Below, piece by piece: positions 8,484 through 15,288 of a stretch of 64,000 bases of DNA (within the stretch, counting starts at the first letter, position 1; every line of letters begins with the position of its first letter). The notes beneath the pieces were generated by a model. That model was not told the origin of the DNA, searched no databases, and saw only the letters and a list, made by a program, of their open reading frames with translations. The stretch is taken from the NCBI GenBank assembly GCA_035501495.1, contig DATJWB010000286.1, positions 68,627-132,626 on the forward strand, read 5' to 3'. Source of the DNA: JAIQFL01 sp035501495 (GTDB lineage: Bacteria; Acidobacteriota; Terriglobia; Bryobacterales; Bryobacteraceae). A program made the translations under genes and the position numbers.

Positions 8484-8632
8484 GTAAGGGAATCTGCGAA
8501 ACCGTTTCCATCGCGCGAACGGCCACCGGAGTAACGGCCTCTGATAAGAATGACGAAGGAACCCGCCTGTCCGAGGAATGGTATCGTGCCAAGTTTTGTT
8601 AAGATCCGAACCCTACCGCCTTCAATCGGGAC
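8484..8632. other. Intergenic stretch between receiver gene and terminator
   Basis: About 150 bases with no supported gene. It forms the 3' untranslated part of the receiver transcript before the terminator at 8440-8483. I see a small inverted repeat (CGGCC...GGCCG around 8520-8540) but no tRNA fold and no riboswitch core I recognise. Confidence 0.5.
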
Positions 8633-9022
8633 TCACGCGGCATGGAGGGCGGGAGTGTGACTGGACAGGCAAGAAGTGATCGCCTGTAAGAGACGTGACG
8701 GTGTGAAGGGCTTCGCAAGCACCGGGACCGCGTCGGGGGGTTTGTCACCACCGGACCAGCCGGTCATCAGCAATACCGGCATCGAAGGATCCAAAGCCAG
8801 GATCCGGCCGATCATTTCAATGCCGCTCATCCGGGGCATCACGACGTCGCTGAGCACCAATTCCACCGTTTGGTGATGTTCGGCAAAACGTTCGAGTCCC
8901 TGTCGTCCGCATTCGGCTTCGATGACGTTGTAACCGCTGCTCTCGAGTATGGCTGCAGTCAGCCGGCGTACCGCAGGATCGTCATCCACAACCAGAATTG
9001 TGTTGGATTCGGTGGTACTCAT
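8633..9022 (-). CDS. Stand-alone response-regulator receiver protein
   Basis: A 129-residue single-domain CheY-like receiver: acidic pocket ILVVDDDPAVRR, phospho-acceptor Asp in LVLSDVVMPRMSG, Thr in VLLMTGWSGG, and the conserved Lys in VLAKPFTPSRLL. There is no output domain, so it probably acts in a phosphorelay or on a protein partner. The 'VLLMTGW' style is typical of receivers fused to or paired with hybrid kinases, but no kinase is adjacent. The ATG at 9022 (MSTTESN) is chosen over 9091 because it gives a standard receiver N-terminus. A sigma-54-like site lies about 60 bases upstream and a terminator follows the gene. Confidence 0.88.
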   Translation of the reverse strand: MSTTESNTILVVDDDPAVRRLTAAILESSGYNVIEAECGRQGLERFAEHHQTVELVLSDVVMPRMSGIEMIGRILALDPSMPVLLMTGWSGGDKPPDAVPVLAKPFTPSRLLQAITSCLSSHTPALHAA

Positions 9023-9083
9023 ATAGTTGCCTGCTCCGGGTAATACCGGATATGTAAGAATTCCGTCCAGACATCTCTCTAGA

Positions 9084-9098
9084 GCAAACAAATTGCCG
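9084..9098 (-). promoter_or_regulatory. Weak sigma-54-like promoter upstream of the receiver gene
   Basis: The minus strand reads CGGCAATTTGTTTGC. It has the invariant GG and GC of a -24/-12 promoter with exact 10-base spacing, and GGCA and TTGC cores, but lacks the preferred T before GG. It lies about 62 bases before the start codon. Confidence 0.3.
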
Positions 9099-9336
9099 CA
9101 GTTTGCAGACGGAAACCGATCGGGTGACTGGGACGTACTAAAACTACGGTTCTCCAGTAATTAGCCGGGTATCAACATTGGTTGACGCAGATTTTGTTCG
9201 AGGGCTGTGCGTAAAAGAATTACACTTTTCCTTTCCCGGATCATCGACGGAATCGGCGAAAATTACACGATTTTCGGCCTGATTTTCAACTGTTAACGAC
9301 AGAAAACAGGTAAATTCCCGAGAAAAACACCGACTC
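9099..9336. other. Gene-free stretch upstream of the receiver gene
   Basis: No frame of plausible length and no clear hairpin. The stretch is AT-richer than its surroundings and separates two minus-strand genes, so it should contain the downstream end of the VOC transcript and promoter elements for the receiver gene. Confidence 0.4.
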
Positions 9337-9822
9337 TCAGGCCTTCATGTCCTTGCCGCTGATCTGCACATCGAAGCCGTCCGGGTCTTTCGTGTGGAAA
9401 CTGTTTTCGGTGTCGGGCCGGACCGGCAGACCACGGCGCTTCAACTCGGCTTCCACGGCATTTTTGTCCCAGGTTTCGATGGTGTAGGCGATGTGATCGA
9501 CGCGGGGCAGGGTAGCACCCTCCCGCCCGTTTCGCGGGAGCAGGAACGAATCGCCGAAGGAAAGATTGCACTGCCGTCCGGTATCGCCGCTGACCTTCAT
9601 TCCGAGCAAATCGACGTACCAGTCGCGGGTTACTTTGTAGTCCTTTACCTGATAAGAAATGTGGTTGATGGTGACGGCTTTGAATCCCTTGCCCTCGTCC
9701 GCCAATGCCGGCGCTGCCGCGGTCGCGGCCGATGCGGCTACGGCGAGACTCCGGATCAGTTGGCGCCGGTTCATCTTTCCCTCTTCAAAGTCCTGCAAAA
9801 GCCTTGCAATAATCTGTTCCAT
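9337..9822 (-). CDS. Exported VOC-family (glyoxalase/dioxygenase-fold) protein
   Basis: A 161-residue protein with one vicinal-oxygen-chelate domain. After a short helix (MEQIIARLLQDFEEGK) comes an RR leader, MNRRQLIRSLAVAASAA, of the Tat type ending near ALADEGK, so it is probably exported. The domain starts VTINHISYQVKDYKVTRDWYVDLLGMKV, with LPRVDHIAYTIE and the terminal ...KDPDGFDVQISGKD; the His residues and late acidic positions fit metal ligands. The start at 9822 is supported by a GAGAGGAG ribosome binding site. The short helix before the RR leader is a recurring arrangement in this lineage as I recall it. The substrate is unknown. It lies just downstream of the reverse transcriptase, but nothing ties their functions. 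Confidence 0.82.
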   Translation of the reverse strand: MEQIIARLLQDFEEGKMNRRQLIRSLAVAASAATAAAPALADEGKGFKAVTINHISYQVKDYKVTRDWYVDLLGMKVSGDTGRQCNLSFGDSFLLPRNGREGATLPRVDHIAYTIETWDKNAVEAELKRRGLPVRPDTENSFHTKDPDGFDVQISGKDMKA

Positions 9823-9865
9823 GTCGGAACTCCTCTCTGAAATGACCGTTTCCCTATGCTACACC

Positions 9866-11194
9866 CTACTCCGTCCATGAAATCCGATCGAAGATTGCAC
9901 GCAGCCGTTTTCCCTTACCCGGATTGATGGACTCGACGAACGACACCCGCCCCTCCAGGTGCATCCGGAAATGCGGGTGGGCGTCGCGGTTCTGGCTTTC
10001 GGGACCCAATCGTACACAGTTTGTAAGAATTGCTTTGAGGCGCTCAAAGTCGCGACGCATCACGTTGGGATGCCGATTGACCACGAGGCCGGCGAGGTGC
10101 TGGCGCACGCCGCGGCGCATGATGCGCGTCTTGCGGTGATGGACGTGAAATCCCTCCTCTTCGAGGACTGCGGCTACGTGCAGGGAGAAGCGCTCCACGC
10201 AGCGGCCGAACTCGTCGCCTCCCGAAAACGCGAGGTCGTCGGCATAACGCGTGTAGTGCGCGCCGGCAGATTGCGCGAGCCCTGCCAGACGGCAATCGAC
10301 GCGATAGGCGCAGAGGTTGGCCAGTGCCGGCGAGGTGGGCGCACCCTGTGGAAGATGAGGGTGGGAGTACAACACCCGCGCCTCCCACAGTTGGTGGAGA
10401 TCGACATCCAAGCCCGGGTTTTTCCAGGCGTCGTGTGGCGCGGCATTGGTGCAGATGCCGCCCAGAAGGTCGGCCACCGGTTCCGGATAGCCCAGCGTGC
10501 GGAAAAGCGCCTGGATGCGGGCACGGCGGATGGACGGGAAGAAATCGCGCAAGTCCATGCGCAGGACGACCTGCCGGCCCGCATGAGGCACAGCGAACGT
10601 GCGGATGGATCGGCCCTGGACGAACCCGTGGACCGCAGGGTGGGGAGGAATCTTCTCCAGAATTCCGGCGAGGATTCGGCGCTGCAGGACCTTGAGCCGC
10701 GGCTTGGGAGCTTCGATCAGCCGGATTCTGCCCGACTGCTTGGTGAGCGCCCGGTAGCGATAGTGGCGGAGAACCTGGCGGGTGTGCCGGTCGTGTTCGA
10801 GAGAGCGGAGATCGGCGAACCAGTCCAACTCTCCAGCGGTGATGCCGAGCCAGCCCGCCAGGGCGCCAGGGGAATCGATGGCGGGGATGGGCCAACCAGC
10901 GGCGGCCGCGACCGGCTGCATCTGCTGCGGTTCTGCGATCCAGCGATGGATCTTCAGACGATAGTGTCTCCAGGCTCGCAGAAAGGCCGGATCGTGAAAG
11001 AGGAACTCTACGACTTCCTGTTGCCGCGGGCGAATCCGTCCAGCGAAATGCCGGATGTATCGCCGGGCTACGGGGCGAAGCCAAGTCCAAGACCGGCCGA
11101 GCGTTTGTGTGGCGCGGGCGATCACTCCATCGATAGTCTGCTCGCCGGAGATCAAGGATCGGGCAAGTACCCTCGCCAGGGCGGGAGTCGGCAT
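9866..11194 (-). CDS. Retron-type reverse transcriptase with N-terminal extension
   Basis: A 442-residue RNA-directed DNA polymerase. The RT core spans roughly residues 135-400: RLIEAPKPRLKVLQRRIL (159-175), HGFVQGRSIRTFAVPH (189-204), MDLRDFFPSI with the first catalytic Asp (213-222), LPQGAPTSPALANL (281-294), YTRYADDLAFSGG with the catalytic YADD (317-320), and LAGLVVNRHPNV (367-378), equivalent to the retron VTGLxVN motif. From memory the core resembles myxobacterial (Mx162-like) retron RTs, which also carry an N-terminal extension; here about 110 basic, helical residues precede the core. There is no maturase or endonuclease domain, which argues against a group II intron. The start ATG at 11194 lies 12 bases after the a2 arm of the upstream non-coding RNA. 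No effector gene is apparent next to it. Confidence 0.93.
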   Translation of the reverse strand: MPTPALARVLARSLISGEQTIDGVIARATQTLGRSWTWLRPVARRYIRHFAGRIRPRQQEVVEFLFHDPAFLRAWRHYRLKIHRWIAEPQQMQPVAAAAGWPIPAIDSPGALAGWLGITAGELDWFADLRSLEHDRHTRQVLRHYRYRALTKQSGRIRLIEAPKPRLKVLQRRILAGILEKIPPHPAVHGFVQGRSIRTFAVPHAGRQVVLRMDLRDFFPSIRRARIQALFRTLGYPEPVADLLGGICTNAAPHDAWKNPGLDVDLHQLWEARVLYSHPHLPQGAPTSPALANLCAYRVDCRLAGLAQSAGAHYTRYADDLAFSGGDEFGRCVERFSLHVAAVLEEEGFHVHHRKTRIMRRGVRQHLAGLVVNRHPNVMRRDFERLKAILTNCVRLGPESQNRDAHPHFRMHLEGRVSFVESINPGKGKRLRAIFDRISWTE

Positions 11195-11206
11195 AGCGGA
11201 AGAAGC

Positions 11207-11372
11207 CGGCGGAATGCTCCAACTCGTCTCACCTGCGTGAGCCGAACCTTCGTCGCCGAAGGCGGACGCTCACGCCGCGAAATGTCAGTTCTTCACGTTC
11301 CCCTGGGGTAACCCCAGAGAGGGCCAAACCGAACCGAAGTCCGGTCGAAGCCCGGCTTGGAGCACCCCGCCG
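11207..11372 (-). ncRNA. Retron msr-msd non-coding RNA
   Basis: Directly upstream of the RT the minus strand shows the retron layout. Arm a1 (11372-11357, core GGCGGGGTGCTCCAA) pairs with arm a2 (11222-11207, core TTGGAGCATTCCGCC) over 16 bp, including two G-U pairs. The base right after a1 (11356) is G, in AAGC context, as expected for the branching guanosine. The msr part holds a small stem (11333-11345) and a perfect CTGGGG/CCCCAG hairpin (11303-11317). The msd part is a long hairpin with outer arms GCGTGAGC/GCTCACGC (11275-11268 and 11242-11235), an internal loop, and an inner stem of about 6 bp closing on a 3-base loop (11251-11267). The RNA is about 166 nt. That it primes msDNA synthesis is inference. 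Confidence 0.82.
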
Positions 11373-11380
11373 CCCCTGGC

Positions 11381-11386
11381 ATCATA
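11381..11386 (-). promoter_or_regulatory. -10 element for the retron transcript
   Basis: TATGAT on the minus strand, one mismatch from TATAAT. Transcription would start about 11374, two or three bases before arm a1, which is where a retron transcript should begin. No convincing -35 is seen at 17 bases. Confidence 0.5.
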
Positions 11387-11493
11387 GCACCTGGCGTTGC
11401 GGAAGCTCCCAATTGCAGGGGTGAATGCAACCGGCAGTGTTAACGGCGGGCACCTTCACCGCGTCTTGCTTGCGATTTCTTCGAGGAGGCACT

Positions 11494-13953
11494 TTGCATC
11501 AGGTGATTCAAGAGGTGCGTTATTCGCTCAGGGTACTGCGGCGGAATCGCTGGTTCACAGGACTGGCCGTTCCGGCCCTGGGGCTGGGAATTGGAGCGGG
11601 TACGGCGCTCTTCAGCTGGATGGACGCGGTGCTCTTACGTCCTTTGCCGGGAATCCTCAGGCCGGCGGAACTGGTCACTTTCGAACGATGGCAGGCCGGG
11701 CAACTGTTGGGCAACATGTCATACCCCGATTACCAGGATTATGCGGCCAGGCTACGAAACTTCACGGGAGTCGCCGCGGAAGCTGTCACACGGGTCAGCT
11801 TTTCGCGCAGTGACCGGGCGGAGCGGGCGGGCGGCGCATTAGTCACCGGCAGTTATTTCCCGTTGCTTGGTGTGAGGCCGGCCGCGGGGCGGCTGCTTGG
11901 CCCGGACGACGAGCGCGAAGCACGCGAAGTGGCGGTGTTGAGTTTTGCGTTCTGGGAGCGCGCCTTCGGAAGAGATCCCGGCATCCTGGGCAAGGTGATC
12001 GCCGTGAACGGGCATCCGTTCACGGTTGCAGGCGTCGCGCAGAGTGAGTTCCGCGGCACCGATCCGCAGTTTCAGCCGGACCTTTGGATGCCGATCACGC
12101 AGACGCCCATCGCGATGCCGCGATTGTCCGCCGGGGTGCTGCGCAACCGCTCGTCGGGTTGGGTGCGGATTATGGCGAGGCTTCGGACGCACTCGACGCT
12201 CGCCGGTGCGCAGGCGGAGGCGAATCAGACCGCCGCGCAACTTGCAGTGGAATATCCCCTGACCAATCACGCGCGAACCGTGGCGTTGGTCGAAGGCCTG
12301 GGTCTTTGGTCAGACGACCGGGCCGAACTGCGGCGGCTCCTGACGCTGCTGCTCGCCGCGGTGGGGCTTCTACAACTGCTGGCATGCGCGAACGTGGCGA
12401 ACCTGATGCTGGCACGGGCTTTGGCGCGGCAGCGGGAGACCGCACTCAGGCTGGCGATCGGAGCGAATCGCAGCCAGTTGACGCGGTTGTTTCTGACGGA
12501 AGGGGCGCTGGTCGCGGCCGGATCGGCGATCCTGGGAATTGTGCTGGCGCCGGGATTGGCGCGGCTCGGATTGGCGCTGCCTCAGGCTGCTTACGCATTG
12601 CGCGGCACCGACGTTCAGCTCAACTGGCGAGTTTTGACTTTTGTACTGCTGCTGGGGGCAGGCACAGCCTTGCTGACCGGCAGCATGCCGGCGTGGCGCG
12701 CGGCGCGGACCGACCTGCTCGCGCCGCTGCGCGAAGGTACGCCTGGCGGAGGCCGGGCGAAGTCGCGGTTGCGCGGCAGCCTCGTCGCTTTGCAGATCGC
12801 CCTCTCGGTGATGTTGCTGGCGTGTGCCGGGACGGCCGTCCGAACCATCGAGCGAGGTTGGTTGGCCAATCCGATTGGGAGGCCCGAAGAGCTGTTGCTG
12901 TGTTCGTTGGACCTGACGATTCAGGGCTACAACGCTGAGGCCGGCTCACGATTTTACGATGCCTTACTGGAGCAGGTGCGGATGTTGCCGGGAGTCACCG
13001 CGGCGAGCCTGGGCAGTTCCGTGCCTCCGGAGGAGATCTCGGGACGCATGCCGATTTTCTATCCGGGGCAGGCTCCGCCGGCGGAAGTGTTAGCGGGCCG
13101 GGAATTCGAACTGGGACTGCGGGTGGACGACGACATCGTCGGACCCGGGTTTTTCCGCACGCTGGGGATCGGGCTTCTCGAGGGCCGGGAGTTTTCCGGG
13201 CGCGATCGCGCGGACTCAGTTCCGGTAGCGATCGTCAACGGCGTTTTGGCGAAGCGCCTGTGGCCAGACAAGGATCCGGTCGGGCAGCAGATCTCGCTTG
13301 GGCCGCAGCGCCCGCCGGTCACGGTGGTGGGTGTCGTGCGGGACGTGGCATCACGATCGTTGCTGGGCGAGCCGCCGTTACATATTTACCTGCCCACCTC
13401 GCAAGCTTACGACGGCAGAGCGAAGATCCTGGTGCGCGGCGCGGTGCCGCAGGCCCAATTGGCGGCCGGTCTTCGGGCCGCGGTGGCCCGGATCGATCCG
13501 CGCCTGCCGTTGTACGGCTTTCAGACCATGCCGGAACACATTGCCGGCACGCTATGGAGGCAGAAAATGGCAGCCGCGATTCTGGGCGCCTTCGGGCTGC
13601 TGGCGTTGGCGCTGGCCTCGATGGGCGTGTACGGAGTGGTGGTGCATAGTGTCTCGCAGCGGAATCGGGAGATCGGGATTCGGATGGCGATTGGAGCGCA
13701 GGGCTCCCAGGTTTGCGCCCTCATCGTCCGGCACTCGCTGCTGTGGGTGGCGGGCGGGATGGCGATGGGGTTGCCGCTGGGGATGTGGGCGACCTGGGCG
13801 ATGCAGAAGGGGATACCGGGAGCGCAGGCGAACGATCCTCAAGCGGTGGGGGTGACTCTGGCAATCCTGGGGGCGGTTGGGCTTCTGGCGAGCGCGCTTC
13901 CGGCAGCGCGCGCCGCGAAGGTGGATCCGGTCGAGGCGCTGCGGCATGAGTGA
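11494..13953 (+). CDS. ADOP-family ABC transporter permease (MacB/FtsX type)
   Basis: An 819-residue inner-membrane permease of the acidobacterial duplicated orphan permease class. An N-terminal helix (about residues 22-45) is followed by a MacB_PCD periplasmic domain, then three helices with the FtsX core (LLQLLACANVANLMLARALARQRE). A second periplasmic domain and a second FtsX core (LALASMGVYGVVVHSVSQRNREIGIRMAIGAQ) follow, ending RAAKVDPVEALRHE, the usual ADOP terminus. No ATPase is encoded beside it, hence 'orphan'. The start is set at TTG 11494 because GAGGAGG lies 4 bases upstream and the translation (LHQVIQEVRYSLRVLRRN) begins like other family members; an ATG at 11425 is less likely. 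The substrate is unknown; family members are linked to macrolide or lipoprotein-type export. Confidence 0.9.
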   Translation: MHQVIQEVRYSLRVLRRNRWFTGLAVPALGLGIGAGTALFSWMDAVLLRPLPGILRPAELVTFERWQAGQLLGNMSYPDYQDYAARLRNFTGVAAEAVTRVSFSRSDRAERAGGALVTGSYFPLLGVRPAAGRLLGPDDEREAREVAVLSFAFWERAFGRDPGILGKVIAVNGHPFTVAGVAQSEFRGTDPQFQPDLWMPITQTPIAMPRLSAGVLRNRSSGWVRIMARLRTHSTLAGAQAEANQTAAQLAVEYPLTNHARTVALVEGLGLWSDDRAELRRLLTLLLAAVGLLQLLACANVANLMLARALARQRETALRLAIGANRSQLTRLFLTEGALVAAGSAILGIVLAPGLARLGLALPQAAYALRGTDVQLNWRVLTFVLLLGAGTALLTGSMPAWRAARTDLLAPLREGTPGGGRAKSRLRGSLVALQIALSVMLLACAGTAVRTIERGWLANPIGRPEELLLCSLDLTIQGYNAEAGSRFYDALLEQVRMLPGVTAASLGSSVPPEEISGRMPIFYPGQAPPAEVLAGREFELGLRVDDDIVGPGFFRTLGIGLLEGREFSGRDRADSVPVAIVNGVLAKRLWPDKDPVGQQISLGPQRPPVTVVGVVRDVASRSLLGEPPLHIYLPTSQAYDGRAKILVRGAVPQAQLAAGLRAAVARIDPRLPLYGFQTMPEHIAGTLWRQKMAAAILGAFGLLALALASMGVYGVVVHSVSQRNREIGIRMAIGAQGSQVCALIVRHSLLWVAGGMAMGLPLGMWATWAMQKGIPGAQANDPQAVGVTLAILGAVGLLASALPAARAAKVDPVEALRHE

Positions 13954-14085
13954 TTACGATTCCGGTCCCGACATTATCGTGCAGAATGCGGGTGGGGCTT
14001 TCCCGGTGCCATAATGAGAGCGGCGAGTCCGATTTTGCGGGCTTCGCTTGAATCGGGAACTCAATTCCGAATCAGGAGGTATGCC

Positions 14086-14463
14086 TTGCAACGAACAGTT
14101 GTGTTATTGGTAGCGCTCGGCATCTTTTGCGATTCCGGCATGTCGCAGGCCACCGACGGGAAAGCGACCGCGCCGGCGGCGAGGCCGGCCGCCGACTTAG
14201 CCAGCGGGCTGGCCCAACGCCTGGGGGACCAGCTTCACGCGACGACGATCGTGGGCGAACCAGTCAAAGCAGGTACGGTAACGCTGATTCCAATCCTGTT
14301 GGTCGATGTCAATTTCGCCGGCGCGTCCGCCCCGGCCCCGGCGCCAAACGCGCAGGGGCTCGACGCATTTCTGATGAGCGGAGAGGCGCGCCCATTGGGT
14401 TTCGTGGTGGTCACGGCGAAGGGTACAAGGTTCATCCGGGTCGGCGATACACCGGCCAAGTGA
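14086..14463 (+). CDS. Secreted YtfJ/GerW-like domain protein
   Basis: A 125-residue protein whose central part (LHATTIVGEPVKAGTVTLIP, then a low-complexity Ala/Pro stretch and LGFVVVTAKGTRFIRVGD) matches the YtfJ/GerW family. That family was first named from spore-former proteins but is wider. The leader QRTVVLLVALGIFCDSGMSQA looks like a Sec signal peptide. Start chosen at TTG 14086, where AGGAGG (14074-14079) lies 6 bases upstream; the ATG at 14014 would add 24 residues with no ribosome binding site. The next gene, 8 bases downstream, carries the same domain, so this is a tandem pair in one operon. Function is not known. Confidence 0.8.
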   Translation: MQRTVVLLVALGIFCDSGMSQATDGKATAPAARPAADLASGLAQRLGDQLHATTIVGEPVKAGTVTLIPILLVDVNFAGASAPAPAPNAQGLDAFLMSGEARPLGFVVVTAKGTRFIRVGDTPAK

Positions 14464-14471
14464 GAACGATC

Positions 14472-15185
14472 ATGAGAACAATACTTGCATCTCTGTCGCT
14501 TACCGGATATCTCGCGAGCTTGCCGTTGGGCGGTGCGCAGCCATTAGCCAAGCCGCTGGCTGAATTCGACAAGATGGTTTCGGAGCTCAAGTCCAGCAGC
14601 GTGGTGGGAGAACCCATCCGCGTGGGAAACACGACTGTCATTCCGTTTGCCGCAGTGCATTTCGGCCTGGGCAGCGGTGGTGCGGCTGCTGGGACGGCCG
14701 GAGGAATGGGCGCGAAGACCCTTCCGCTCGGCGTGGTGATTGTGGAGGACAACGAAGTACGCGTGGAATCGCTGCCGCATCAGGAGGAAAAGTCCCCGGC
14801 TACCATGCAGCAGCTCATGCAAGCGATCATCGACAGGAAGGTGTCGTTCATGGTGAACGGCATCAACCTGGGAAACGCGCCTGGGAAGGTCTCGGACCTG
14901 ACTCCGATGGTCAACTCCATGATCGGCCAGACTACGATCATGGTGAACGGCCTTAACCTGGGCAGCCTGAATGCTCCGCGCCCGCCGGCTGCCGATGCGG
15001 ACACGATTGCCAAACTGGAGACGGCGGCCACCAAGAATCCCACGCCGGAAGCCTATTACAAACTGGGAGAGGAATTGCGGAAGGCGGACCAAAAGGAGAG
15101 AGCGGCGGCCGCGTATGAGCAGGCAATCCGATTACGGCCCAACTACCTGGAAGCCGTACGTGCCCTCGCAGAACTGAAGAATTAG
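14472..15185 (+). CDS. Secreted YtfJ/GerW-like protein with C-terminal TPR
   Basis: A 237-residue protein with a signal-like leader (MRTILASLSLTGYLASLPLGGAQP). It has a YtfJ/GerW-type domain (KSSSVVGEPIRVGNTTVIPF...LPLGVVIVEDNEVRVESLP), a linker with two near-identical segments (FMVNGINLGN and IMVNGLNLGS), and a C-terminal tetratricopeptide repeat (EAYYKLGEELRKADQKERAA...AIRLRPNYLEAVRALAELK). The ATG at 14472 follows the upstream gene by 8 bases and is in frame; a start at 14127 would run through that gene. The domain pairing suggests a protein-protein interaction role in the envelope. I cannot assign a process. Confidence 0.8.
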   Translation: MRTILASLSLTGYLASLPLGGAQPLAKPLAEFDKMVSELKSSSVVGEPIRVGNTTVIPFAAVHFGLGSGGAAAGTAGGMGAKTLPLGVVIVEDNEVRVESLPHQEEKSPATMQQLMQAIIDRKVSFMVNGINLGNAPGKVSDLTPMVNSMIGQTTIMVNGLNLGSLNAPRPPAADADTIAKLETAATKNPTPEAYYKLGEELRKADQKERAAAAYEQAIRLRPNYLEAVRALAELKN

Positions 15186-15288
15186 CGCGGGGCGGGCAAG
15201 GTCGCTGGAACTGAATCTCCGCGATGGTTGTCATAACGGGCAACACAGCGGCAGCCTCGAATCGGGTCCAAACAGGAGCAGCCTAGAC

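Noticed and set aside
9866..11194. Reverse transcriptase as part of a group II intron or diversity-generating retroelement
   Set aside because: No maturase X or endonuclease domain, no domain V-like hairpin, no template/variable repeat pair nearby, and the flanking RNA has retron layout.
11235..11275. Long hairpin upstream of the RT as an ordinary terminator
   Set aside because: It lacks a T tract on either strand and lies inside a1/a2 arms next to an RT, which fits a retron msd stem far better.
9959..11311. A 450-codon plus-strand frame opposite the reverse transcriptase
   Set aside because: It is antisense to all conserved RT motifs and spans the structured RNA; no protein family likeness.
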